Part shown: positions 1 to 8,689 of the stretch, piece after piece
How positions within the stretch are numbered: the stretch's first letter is position 1
Layout of the letters: the number at the start of each line of letters is the position of its first letter
Program-made: the position numbers and the translations under genes
The notes under the pieces: model-generated
Seen by the model: the letters and a program-made list of their open reading frames with translations, nothing else
Told to the model about the DNA's origin: nothing
Databases searched by the model: none
Assembly (NCBI GenBank): GCA_964602445.1
Contig: CAZRQV010000004.1
Coordinates: forward strand, 1-64,000
Source of the DNA: HGM12587 sp964602445
GTDB lineage: Bacteria > Bacillota > Clostridia > Lachnospirales > Lachnospiraceae
Length of the DNA: 64,000 nt
Direction of reading: 5' to 3'

Positions 1-184
1 GCTCTTTCAAGGAAGGCTCTTACGACTCATCTTTGAAGTTTTGTTGTTGCCGTTCACGACAGCTCAGTTAATATACCATTTCCTATCGACAAAAGTCAAC
101 CTGTTTTTTCACTTTTTTCACAAAATGACATTTTAGACAAATTATGCAGCACTTTTCTTCATTCTTCGTATTTTTTGCACAACA
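1..184. other. Window edge, no gene seen
   Basis: No convincing coding frame with a ribosome binding site was found on either strand. The stretch is A+T-rich towards its right end. It lies downstream of the minus-strand pepF gene and beyond its terminator, so it may be the intergenic tail of an element outside the window. Confidence 0.4.
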
Positions 185-217
185 CAAAAGCCTGCGAATC
201 TTTTTTCATTCGCAGGC
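185..217 (-). terminator. Rho-independent terminator of pepF
   Basis: A perfect 9-bp inverted repeat (CCTGCGAAT / ATTCGCAGG) lies just past the pepF stop codon. On the minus strand it is followed by a short T-rich tract, as expected for an intrinsic terminator. Confidence 0.8.
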
Positions 218-234
218 ATTCCATTCATTTCATT

Positions 235-2013
235 TTATAAATATTGTGCAAATTCTTTTAATGTATCTTCAAATACTTTCAGTGCTTCTTCTACCGGTTC
301 CTTGGTTGTCATATCTACACCGCAGATTTTCAGCAGATCGATACAATCCAAAGAAGAACCGCCGCTTAAAAATTCTTTGTATTTTTCTACAATTCCCGGT
401 TCCCCTTTTAAGATCTTACTGCTGATCGCAATCGCAGCAGAAAAACCGGTTGCATACTGATATACATAGAATGGAGTATAGAAATGAGGAATTCTTGCCC
501 ATTCCAATGCAATTTCTTTATCTACTACAATTTCTTCTCCGAAATACTGCTGATTCAGACCATAATACAGATCACACAGAAGTTCTGCAGTTAAGGTTTC
601 TCCCGCTTCTGATTTTGCATGTGCCAGCTTTTCAAATTCTGCAAACATTGCCTGACGGAACAATGTAGTTCTGAACTGTTCCAGGAAGTAATTTAACAGA
701 TATACTTTTTCTTCATCATCTTTGGCATGATCCAGAAGATATCTGATTAAAAGTGCTTCATTACAGGTAGAAGCAACTTCTGCTACGAAAATTTTATATC
801 CTGCATAAATATAATCCTGTTTTTCATCAGAATGATAAGAATGAAGTGCATGTCCCATTTCGTGCGCCAATGTAAACACATTGTTCATACTGTCATTGTA
901 ATTTAACAATACATACGGATGTGTTCCATAGGCACCCCAGGAATAAGCTCCGCTTCTTTTTCCTTCATTTTCGTAAACATCAATCCAGCCTTCTGTAAAA
1001 CCTTTTTTCAAAAGCTCCTGATAATCTTCCCCTAACGGTGCCATTCCGTTCAATACGATCTCTTTTGCCTCTTCATAAGGAATCTTTTTATCGCAGGATC
1101 CTACCATCGGAACATACAGATCATACATATGAAGTTCTTCTACACCCAGTTTTTCTTTTCTGACTTTCACATATTCGTGCAGTGCCGGCAAATGTGCATG
1201 TACGCTTTCAAGAAGACTGTCATATACGGACAGCGGGATTCTGCTTTCATCTAATGCAGCTGCCAGTGAGGACGGATATTTTCTTGCCTTTGCAAAAAAT
1301 CCAGCCTGTTTTACATTGGCACGATACATTGCCGCCAATGTATTTTTATGTTTTCCATAAGTATCATAGACACCGCAGAATGCATCTTTACGTACTCTTC
1401 TGTCCTGACTGTCTAACAGTCTCATATAACTTCCGTGAGTAATTTCTACCGGTTCTCCGTTTTCATCCTGAATGACCGGGAATTTAATATCTGCATTATT
1501 GAACATAGCAAAAATATCACTTGGTGCTTCTGCAATCTCTGCAGCTCCTGCCAGCAATTCTTCCATTTCTTTTGACAGAATATGTTCTTTTTTATGAAGG
1601 ATTCTTCGGAAATATGTTTCATATTTTTTCAATCCTTCTGTCTGCAGCATCTGTTCCAGTACCTCTTCCGGAATACTTAAAATTTCCGGTTCAATATAAG
1701 AAGTAACTTCCGAAAGATTCATCATCAGCATCTGTGCTCTTCCGGCAAGTCCCTGATAATATGCATTTGCGGTATCTTCATGAAGTTTCTGATTTGCATA
1801 AACATATACATTTTCTAATAACTGATTTAATTCATCTGATTTTTCCTGCATTTTCAGAAGATTTTCTGCAGACTGTGCCAAAGTTCCTTCAAAGGCTCTC
1901 ATTTCTTCAATTCCTTTTTGCAGCTTTGCAAAGTCTTCTTCCCACAATTCGTTTGTGGCGTAAAGATCTTCCATTTTCCATTGATATTGTTTTGGACTTT
2001 CTTCTCGTTTCAT
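235..2013 (-). CDS. pepF: Oligoendopeptidase F
   Basis: This is a cytosolic M3-family zinc metallopeptidase of 592 residues that cleaves short peptides. The catalytic signature HEMGHALH lies near residue 384, preceded by the usual TLA. The N-terminal half is helical with the QLLENVYVYANQKLHEDT segment typical of PepF. Length fits the family (about 600). The start is supported by GAGGT eight bases upstream. It is monocistronic: its own terminator follows and the next gene upstream is divergent. No signal peptide is visible, so it probably acts in peptide turnover inside the cell. Confidence 0.96.
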   Translation of the reverse strand: MKREESPKQYQWKMEDLYATNELWEEDFAKLQKGIEEMRAFEGTLAQSAENLLKMQEKSDELNQLLENVYVYANQKLHEDTANAYYQGLAGRAQMLMMNLSEVTSYIEPEILSIPEEVLEQMLQTEGLKKYETYFRRILHKKEHILSKEMEELLAGAAEIAEAPSDIFAMFNNADIKFPVIQDENGEPVEITHGSYMRLLDSQDRRVRKDAFCGVYDTYGKHKNTLAAMYRANVKQAGFFAKARKYPSSLAAALDESRIPLSVYDSLLESVHAHLPALHEYVKVRKEKLGVEELHMYDLYVPMVGSCDKKIPYEEAKEIVLNGMAPLGEDYQELLKKGFTEGWIDVYENEGKRSGAYSWGAYGTHPYVLLNYNDSMNNVFTLAHEMGHALHSYHSDEKQDYIYAGYKIFVAEVASTCNEALLIRYLLDHAKDDEEKVYLLNYFLEQFRTTLFRQAMFAEFEKLAHAKSEAGETLTAELLCDLYYGLNQQYFGEEIVVDKEIALEWARIPHFYTPFYVYQYATGFSAAIAISSKILKGEPGIVEKYKEFLSGGSSLDCIDLLKICGVDMTTKEPVEEALKVFEDTLKEFAQYL

Positions 2014-2081
2014 AGGTCTACCTCGTTTGCTATATTTTATGTAACCTTTTCTAATATACCACTAGTTACTGTCAATTGTCA

Positions 2082-2110
2082 TTAACAAAAACGCCCTCTT
2101 ATGGTACAAT
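2082..2110 (+). promoter_or_regulatory. Sigma-A-type promoter of the DUF1294 gene
   Basis: TTAACA and TACAAT are separated by exactly 17 bases, and lie about 50 bases upstream of the DUF1294 start codon. Confidence 0.55.
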
Positions 2111-2162
2111 CAATCACATCAATCAGGAATCTTTTACGAAAGGAGTCTCATTTATACTGTTT

Positions 2163-2426
2163 ATGAAAACTTTTATTTTTTATCTGCTCATTGTCAATCT
2201 TCTCGGTTTTCTGGCAATGTTCATCGACAAGCAAAAAGCCCGTCATCATCAATGGCGGATTCCGGAAAAAACTTTATTTCTTCTGGCATTCCTTGGTGGT
2301 TCTTTGGGAACTACACTGGGAATGAATCTTTTCCGACATAAAACAAAGCACTGGTATTTCAAATTCGGAATGCCTTTAATCCTGATCTGCCAGATTTTTT
2401 TCGGTATTTATTTGGGGATTTTTTAG
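2163..2426 (+). CDS. DUF1294 membrane protein
   Basis: This small integral membrane protein of 87 residues belongs to the DUF1294 family, recognised by IDKQKARHHQWRIPEKTL followed by FLLAFLGGSLGT and LFRHKTKHWYF. It has about three hydrophobic segments. The function of the family is unknown. The frame is open further upstream (to 2076), but family members begin a few residues before the first membrane segment, so ATG 2163 was chosen. AAAGGAG at about 2139-2145 is unusually far from it, so the exact start is uncertain. Confidence 0.85.
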   Translation: MKTFIFYLLIVNLLGFLAMFIDKQKARHHQWRIPEKTLFLLAFLGGSLGTTLGMNLFRHKTKHWYFKFGMPLILICQIFFGIYLGIF

Positions 2427-2438
2427 TTTCATAATTTT

Positions 2439-2469
2439 CTCACTTTTGGGTATCGTGTGTGAGTTTTTT
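2439..2469 (+). terminator. Terminator of the DUF1294 gene
   Basis: A CTCAC / GTGAG stem is followed directly by six T residues, shortly after the DUF1294 stop codon. Confidence 0.7.
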
Positions 2470-2491
2470 CATTTTTCTTATTACGTAAATA

Positions 2492-2530
2492 CAGCAGCCG
2501 GATTTTTTTTAAACCGACTGCTGCTTTTTT
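2492..2530. terminator. Convergent hairpin terminator at the efflux gene end
   Basis: CAGCAGCCGG pairs with CCGACTGCTG (one mismatch). A T-run follows on the plus strand. It sits between two converging genes, at the 3' end of the RND transporter, so it probably acts in both directions. Confidence 0.6.
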
Positions 2531-5500
2531 ACAATTCTTCTTCTACCATATTTTTTTCTTTATTAAACAGATCATAAACACATGGAATAACAAATAAAGT
2601 CAATAATGTTCCGTAGGTCAGACCGCCTACCATCGTAATCGACATTGGCTGCATCATTGCGGATCCTTCTCCCCATCCGAGTGCCGATGTTGACATGGCA
2701 AGAATGGTTGTCAGAGCCGTCATTAAAATTGGACGAAGTCTTGTGACTCCTGCCTCCAGAATAGCTTCTCTTTTTGTTTTTCCTTCCATTCGTGTTTGAT
2801 TAATGTAATCGATCAGTACAATTCCATTGTTCACAATTACACCGGCCAGCATGATAAATCCAAGCATCGCAATTACACTCAGCTCTTTTCCCGTAAAGAA
2901 CAGAGCAAAGAAACCGCCTGTACAGGCCAGCGGAATGGTGAACAGGATGATAAACGGAGATTTCAAAGACTGGAACTGTGCCACCATGATCAAATAAATA
3001 AAAATCACTGCCAGTACTGCCATCAAAAGCAGCTGACTCATCGATTCCTTGATCGTTTCATCTTCCCCCGCCATTTCAATGCTGTATCCTTCCGGAAGCT
3101 CCAGCTGTTCCAGTTTTTCCAGCAGTACATCACTTACCAGTGTAACATTATGTTCTTCATCGATTCCGCAGGATACGGTAATGTATCGTGTCTGTGCATC
3201 TCGATAGATGGTACTTAATGTAGTCGTTTCTTTCATTGTACAAAAATCCGTCAATGGAATTTCCTGTTCCTGACCTTCTTTATCGGTATAAGTGTAGGTC
3301 AGAGACTTAATGTCTTCCAACTGAAGATTGGACTGTTCCTCCGTCTGAAGGTACACTGCATAATCTTTAATATCCGTAGACAACGTCGTTGTACTTGTAC
3401 TGCTTGCCATTTCTGCATATACCAGCTGATAAACCTGTGCCACTGTCAGTCCATATTCTGCTGCTTTTTCTTTGTCTACCTGAATGGTCCACTGTGGAGT
3501 CGTATTATCCAGTCCATCCTCCACATCTACCGTTCCTTCTGTTTCTTCTGCTAATTGTGCGATCTGTGCAGCAATCTCCTGCAGCTGTTCTAAATCACTT
3601 CCTTTTACTTTTACAGAAAGACCGTTTCCAAAATACGCGCTGAAATCCGAAGATCCGGAACTGCTTTCTACCAGACATTCCATATCCTTAGTACGTTCTG
3701 CAATTTCTTCTGCAATTTCCCCGCTGGTCACATCGCTGTCTTCCTCTAAAAGGATATACATCGTAGTCGTGTTGGAAGCACCGCTCATTAAGCTGGTCGT
3801 AGAAGTTCCTCCAGCAGTAGCTCCAATGGTATCAATTCCTTTAATATCTGAGATTTTTTCCAATACTTCATTGGAATATTCTGTTAATTCTTCAAAAGTG
3901 CACTGCTCTCCGTCTTTCGGACCGACAGTTACGGTCAGCTGATCTGTTTCCATATCCATATCCATAAATGTCATTCCCTTAGACAGACATGCTGCAGCAC
4001 TAACCACCAGAAGAACAACGGTAACCAATAATACCAGAATCTTTCTGTTTAAACATTTTTCCAGAAAAGCTCCATACCCACGGCTGATCTTATCAAACCA
4101 TGGAGTTTTAACGTTCTTTGTTTTACGAAGTGTAAATGAAGACATTGCAGGAACTACGGTTAAAGCCACCACCAGACTGGCTAGCAGCGTAAATGCAACC
4201 GTCAGTGCCAGATCCACAAACAGCTGTCTTGTGATTCCGTCTGTAAAGATGATCGGAATATAGACACTGACCGTTGTAAGTGTAGAAGCAACGATGGCAC
4301 CTGCCACCTGTGCCGAACCTTCCACACACGCTTTCCGGATAGAATATCCTTCATTTCTCAAACGATAAATATTTTCGATCACAACGATGGAGTTATCTAC
4401 CAACATTCCGATTCCCAGCATCAAACCGGACATGGAAATAATGTTCAGGGAAATGTCCGTAAAATACATCAGAACGATGGCAGTGATCACTGATAACGGA
4501 ATCGAGCATGCGATTACAATAGTCGGACGCCAGTCCTTTAAAAATACGACCAACACTAAAATGGCTAAAATTGCACCAACGATCATATTTTCAAACACAC
4601 TGTCCACAATCATATCAATGTAAACACCCTGATTCATCAGCACAGTAAGACTCAGACCTTCTACCTGCTGTTCCAGACTTTTAAATTTGTCCAGCAATCT
4701 GTTCGTTACTTCCCCGGTAGAATATCCGGTCTGTTTTTCCAGACTCAGGATAATTCCCGGATTTCCGTTTACGATGGCATACGTTTCATCAGAATTGTCC
4801 AATACCTCCACATTTGCCACATCACAAATACGAATCTGACCTACGGATTCCATTCCCATGTCCATCAGTACCAGATTTTCCAATTCTTTCACACTTTTGA
4901 CTGCTTCGCCTACGCGCACCAGATACTGGGTGTCGTTATCATAGGCATATCCGGCCGGCATATCAAAATTCTGAGCAATGATCAGACCGGATAACGTTTC
5001 CACCGTCAAAATCTCTGTCATGTCTGCAGAATCCAATGCAGTTTCCTTCGCCTCTTCCAATGCCGTCTTTGCTTCTTCCAAAGAAGCTGCTGCTACAGAA
5101 AGCTCTGCTGCCGCAGGTGCCATTTCCATGGCAGCTTTTGCCGCTTCCAGATTGATCTGATCCAAAGCTTCCGGAAGTGCTGTCTGCTGTTCTTCTACCA
5201 TTTCTACTGCCTGTTCCAGCTGCTGGATTCCATCATCCATCTGTTTCAGAATCTTTTCCAGTGCAGGTCGGATCATGGAAATATCGTCTGCTGTTTTAAT
5301 TTCCATCATTCCGGTATCATTCAGTGATTTTGCATATTCCAGCACTTTTTTATCCAGTGCATCTCTTGCTTCTTTTGCAGTGTTTAATGTTCCTTCCATA
5401 AGAACGACTTCTGCATCTAACGTTCCTTTCTGAACTTTACAGCCTGCAAGCGCCTGTTCATTTTCCCCCAGATGTTTCTGAACTTCTTCAATCTGTGCAC

Positions 5501-6539
5501 GGATCGCATTCTGTTCTTCTTCTGTCAATTCCGGATTTTCCAGCGTTCCTTCTAACTCCTGCAGCTGTTTCTGATCAGTTGCAATTTCTGTTTCTAACGC
5601 ACTGATCTTTGCTTCCACTTCTGAAACTTCCGCTTTTTTCTGTTCCAGACTGTTCTTTGCCGCATCATATTCCTGAATTGTTTTGTCACGAAGTTCTAAA
5701 ATCGGACTTACAATGTTCAAAATCTTTTTCAGCTGATCTCTTTGCTCTTTCAGTGCAGTCAGCTGGATATTCAGTTCTTTTGCTGCTTCATCTACCTGAC
5801 CTTTTCCGGTCATCACCTGATCAAACATGGTGTCCAACTGATCCGTTGCCCCACTCATCGCAGTTTTTCCGTTTTCCAGTTTCGCCATGGCATCTTTGAT
5901 CTCTTTTTCCGGCTTCACAAATTCACCGCTGATTTCTTTTTGCATCAGTGTATTCAGAGCCTGAATCTTTGTCTGATCCAGCGTGATCATAACAGTCTCT
6001 TCCAGCTGTCCGGAAGTTGATACCGATGCCACCCCTTCCAGTGACTCTAATGCAGGAGACAATTCATTTTCCACATAATTGGCCAGATCCAAGGCACTCA
6101 TGCCCTCAACATCCACTGCTGCTGTCATAATCGGAAGCATATCCGGATTGATCTGCATGATCATCGGTGTCCCTACCTGATCTCCCCAGTAGCCTGACAA
6201 CTGATCCAGACTTTGCTGAATTTCAATAACAACAGAATCCATATTCACATTCTGCTCGTATTCGCAGGTTACGATAGAATAGCTGTTATAAGACATGGAA
6301 CCAATATTCTTGATTCCTGTGGTGGTAGCCATGGCCGACTCGATCGGTGCGGTTACCTCCATTTCTACTTTTTCAGGACTTGCTCCTATATCGGTCGTAA
6401 TGATGAGTGCATACTGCAGGCTCATATCCGGAAGCAGATCCGTCGTCATACGTCCCAACGACACCACGCCCAATACAATCACCAGCAATACACCTACCAA
6501 AACGGTATACGGTTTCTTAACACTGAATTTTGATATCAT
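2529..6539 (-). CDS. RND-family efflux permease with a coiled-coil insertion
   Basis: A 1336-residue inner-membrane transporter of the AcrB/HAE-type RND superfamily. N-terminal SKFSVKKPYTVLVGVLLVIV is the first membrane segment; GATLGMLVDNSIVVIENIYR-like sequence (here GIGMLVDNSIVVIENIYRLR) in the first half and the matching VIVNNGIVLIDYINQTR segment in the second half are family signatures. Between about residues 200 and 510 it carries a long Glu/Lys/Gln-rich coiled-coil region in the first extracytoplasmic loop. This makes it some 300 residues longer than AcrB. Such insertions occur in Gram-positive RND proteins and may replace the separate adaptor protein. Substrate unknown. Monocistronic, with no adaptor gene beside it. 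Confidence 0.93.
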   Translation of the reverse strand: MISKFSVKKPYTVLVGVLLVIVLGVVSLGRMTTDLLPDMSLQYALIITTDIGASPEKVEMEVTAPIESAMATTTGIKNIGSMSYNSYSIVTCEYEQNVNMDSVVIEIQQSLDQLSGYWGDQVGTPMIMQINPDMLPIMTAAVDVEGMSALDLANYVENELSPALESLEGVASVSTSGQLEETVMITLDQTKIQALNTLMQKEISGEFVKPEKEIKDAMAKLENGKTAMSGATDQLDTMFDQVMTGKGQVDEAAKELNIQLTALKEQRDQLKKILNIVSPILELRDKTIQEYDAAKNSLEQKKAEVSEVEAKISALETEIATDQKQLQELEGTLENPELTEEEQNAIRAQIEEVQKHLGENEQALAGCKVQKGTLDAEVVLMEGTLNTAKEARDALDKKVLEYAKSLNDTGMMEIKTADDISMIRPALEKILKQMDDGIQQLEQAVEMVEEQQTALPEALDQINLEAAKAAMEMAPAAAELSVAAASLEEAKTALEEAKETALDSADMTEILTVETLSGLIIAQNFDMPAGYAYDNDTQYLVRVGEAVKSVKELENLVLMDMGMESVGQIRICDVANVEVLDNSDETYAIVNGNPGIILSLEKQTGYSTGEVTNRLLDKFKSLEQQVEGLSLTVLMNQGVYIDMIVDSVFENMIVGAILAILVLVVFLKDWRPTIVIACSIPLSVITAIVLMYFTDISLNIISMSGLMLGIGMLVDNSIVVIENIYRLRNEGYSIRKACVEGSAQVAGAIVASTLTTVSVYIPIIFTDGITRQLFVDLALTVAFTLLASLVVALTVVPAMSSFTLRKTKNVKTPWFDKISRGYGAFLEKCLNRKILVLLVTVVLLVVSAAACLSKGMTFMDMDMETDQLTVTVGPKDGEQCTFEELTEYSNEVLEKISDIKGIDTIGATAGGTSTTSLMSGASNTTTMYILLEEDSDVTSGEIAEEIAERTKDMECLVESSSGSSDFSAYFGNGLSVKVKGSDLEQLQEIAAQIAQLAEETEGTVDVEDGLDNTTPQWTIQVDKEKAAEYGLTVAQVYQLVYAEMASSTSTTTLSTDIKDYAVYLQTEEQSNLQLEDIKSLTYTYTDKEGQEQEIPLTDFCTMKETTTLSTIYRDAQTRYITVSCGIDEEHNVTLVSDVLLEKLEQLELPEGYSIEMAGEDETIKESMSQLLLMAVLAVIFIYLIMVAQFQSLKSPFIILFTIPLACTGGFFALFFTGKELSVIAMLGFIMLAGVIVNNGIVLIDYINQTRMEGKTKREAILEAGVTRLRPILMTALTTILAMSTSALGWGEGSAMMQPMSITMVGGLTYGTLLTLFVIPCVYDLFNKEKNMVEEEL

Positions 6540-6753
6540 CTCTTCCTCCTGTTATATTATTTTTCATTTTCTCGCCTTCGGCAATAGCCAAACTGCCGCT
6601 AACGAACCTCGTTATATCATACCTTATGATTTTTTCAAGTCAATACAGCCTCCAAATGTTTAATTCTTTTTTTAGAAATATTTTACAATTTCACCAACAG
6701 GTTTTTGACATCTTTTTTCAGCCCGATTCATAAGATATCAAGAGGTGATCTTC

Positions 6754-7404
6754 GTGAAAAAAATCTTAATTGCAGGAAATGAAAAAAACACAGAAAATTA
6801 TGTCAATATTTTAAAATATCTGGGAGCAGATCCCATCGTTACTTTAACGCCCGGATCAATCTATTCTTTCGACGGCCTTCTTCTTCCCGGCGGCGGAGAC
6901 ATTTCTCCCTCCTATTTTGACCAGCCGGTCATTGATACGAGAAAACCAGACCCGGATCTTGATCGCGCCCAGTTTCATATCCTTTATCAGTTTTTACATA
7001 GTCACAAACCGATCCTCGGTATCTGTAAAGGAATGCAGCTTATGAATGTCTTTTTCGGCGGGACACTGCATCAGCACACGCCGTCAGAAGCACTTCACCA
7101 ATGGAACGGTTCTGATCAGTGGCACCAAACCACCGTAACCCTGGCTTCTGTATTAGACCGTTTATATGGCAGCAGATTCGAAGTAAATTCTGCTCATCAT
7201 CAAAGCATTGACTCTGTCGGTTTCGATCTGAATGTGATCCAACATTCGGAAGATGGTGTTTCGGAAGCAGTCTGTCACGATTTTCTTCCCCTTTTAGGTG
7301 TTCAGTGGCATCCGGAACGCATGTGCCTTGGGCACAAAAAAAGCGGTGCCATTGACGGCACCGCGGTATTTCGCTGGTTTTTAAACCCTGCATCTGTTTT
7401 TTAA
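6754..7404 (+). CDS. Class I glutamine-amidotransferase-like hydrolase (peptidase C26)
   Basis: 216 residues with the class I glutamine amidotransferase fold of the gamma-glutamyl-GABA hydrolase (PuuD-like) group. GLLLPGGGDISPSYF marks the oxyanion region, PILGICKGMQLMNVFFGGTL carries the nucleophile elbow Cys, and GVQWHPER provides the catalytic His. It probably hydrolyses a gamma-glutamyl amide; the substrate cannot be told. The GTG at 6754 is preferred because AGAGGTGAT lies just before it; an upstream GTG at 6745 overlaps that site. The 3' end of the gene contains the terminator of the convergent hisS operon. Confidence 0.88.
   Translation: MKKILIAGNEKNTENYVNILKYLGADPIVTLTPGSIYSFDGLLLPGGGDISPSYFDQPVIDTRKPDPDLDRAQFHILYQFLHSHKPILGICKGMQLMNVFFGGTLHQHTPSEALHQWNGSDQWHQTTVTLASVLDRLYGSRFEVNSAHHQSIDSVGFDLNVIQHSEDGVSEAVCHDFLPLLGVQWHPERMCLGHKKSGAIDGTAVFRWFLNPASVF
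7335..7364 (-). terminator. Terminator of the hisS operon inside a coding region
   Basis: GCGGTGCC pairs perfectly with GGCACCGC around a 6-base loop, followed by seven T residues on the minus strand. It lies 47 bases past the hisS stop, entirely within the 3' end of the convergent hydrolase gene. Confidence 0.8.
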
Positions 7405-7410
7405 CAGCTG

Positions 7411-8673
7411 TTATCGTCTGTATACTTTTTCAAACTGTGTATAGCCTTCTTTTTCCAACAGACTGATCTGCTGTTTCATATTTTTCTTCATAGGCTGGAT
7501 CGTAACAGTTGTTCCGGCCTCACGAAGTTCTTTGGCTTTTGCAAACATTTCCATTTTCTTTTCTGTAGGAACGCCTTTTTCGATCAGGATTGCCAGATTC
7601 TGATCGCTGATCTTCATTTCTCCTTCGAATTTATCTTTTAAGATGGTGATAATTCTCTCAAATCCGATAGAGAATCCGCTGGCACATACGTCCTGACCGC
7701 TGAATTTTCCGATCATCTTGTCGTATCTTCCGCCGCCTGCGATGGAGAATCCATAACCGTCGATGGTAATTTCGAAAATTGGACCTGTATAATAACCCAT
7801 TCCGCGCACCAGCGTCGGGTCAAACATAATGGTTACATGTTCATCTACCATAGATCTTGCACAGGAAATGATTTCTTCCATCCCGGCAACTACCGAAGAA
7901 TCTAAATATTCTTCACTGACATCTTTACAGAACTCTTCACAGGAATTTGTTGTAAGATTTTCATAAATCGCCAGATATTTATCTACCACTTCTTCTGCAT
8001 GTCCATTTTCGATCAGTTCTTTACGGATACCGTCCAATCCGATCTTGTCAAATTTATCCAGAGAGATCAATACAGAAGGAACATCTTCTTCTTTAAATCC
8101 TGCCTGAAGACAAATGGCAGTTAAGATCTTTCTGTCGTTTACATGTACCGTAAAAGAATCAATTCCTACGGTAGAAAAGATTTTAGTAAGCATTCTGGAA
8201 GTCGCACCGATCAGTTCGATTTCTGCCAGATTGGTTTCATCCCCTAAAATATCGATGTCACACTGGGTAAACTGACGGAAACGTCCTTTCTGCGGGTTGT
8301 CTGCACGCCATACATTACCAATCTGAAGTGCTTTGAACGGAGTCGGCAGTTTCTGGTTATTGTTTGCATAATATCTTGCCAGAGGAACTGTCAGGTCATA
8401 ACGAAGCCCGTTGTCTGCATATTCATGAGTTCCTTTATCAATGGCTCTTGCAAGGTCTGCCCCTCTTTTCATTACTTTGAAGATCAGTTTTTCGTTGTCT
8501 CCGCCCTGTTTGGAAGTCAGATTTTCAATGTGTTCCATGACAGGGGTTTCGATCTGCATAAAACCATATTTTGCATAACTGTCTTTGATCATTCCCAGAA
8601 CATACTCTCTTAAACGCATGTCTGAAGGGAGCATATCACACATCCCTTTTACCGGTGTTTTAATAAATTTCAT
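7411..8673 (-). CDS. hisS: Histidyl-tRNA synthetase
   Basis: A class II aminoacyl-tRNA synthetase of 420 residues that charges tRNA-His. The N-terminal motif 1 region (VKGMCDMLPSDMRLREYV), the QIGNVWRADNPQKGRFRQF motif 2 and the DPTLVRGMGYYTGPIFEI and GGGRYDKM histidine-specific motifs are all present. Motif 3 is SGFSIGFERI. It is followed by a short anticodon-binding domain. It is the last gene of the recJ-apt-relA-MBL-hemZ-hisS series and ends at the terminator at 7335-7364. Confidence 0.97.
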   Translation of the reverse strand: MKFIKTPVKGMCDMLPSDMRLREYVLGMIKDSYAKYGFMQIETPVMEHIENLTSKQGGDNEKLIFKVMKRGADLARAIDKGTHEYADNGLRYDLTVPLARYYANNNQKLPTPFKALQIGNVWRADNPQKGRFRQFTQCDIDILGDETNLAEIELIGATSRMLTKIFSTVGIDSFTVHVNDRKILTAICLQAGFKEEDVPSVLISLDKFDKIGLDGIRKELIENGHAEEVVDKYLAIYENLTTNSCEEFCKDVSEEYLDSSVVAGMEEIISCARSMVDEHVTIMFDPTLVRGMGYYTGPIFEITIDGYGFSIAGGGRYDKMIGKFSGQDVCASGFSIGFERIITILKDKFEGEMKISDQNLAILIEKGVPTEKKMEMFAKAKELREAGTTVTIQPMKKNMKQQISLLEKEGYTQFEKVYRR

Positions 8674-8689
8674 AATGTTCTCCTTTTTC

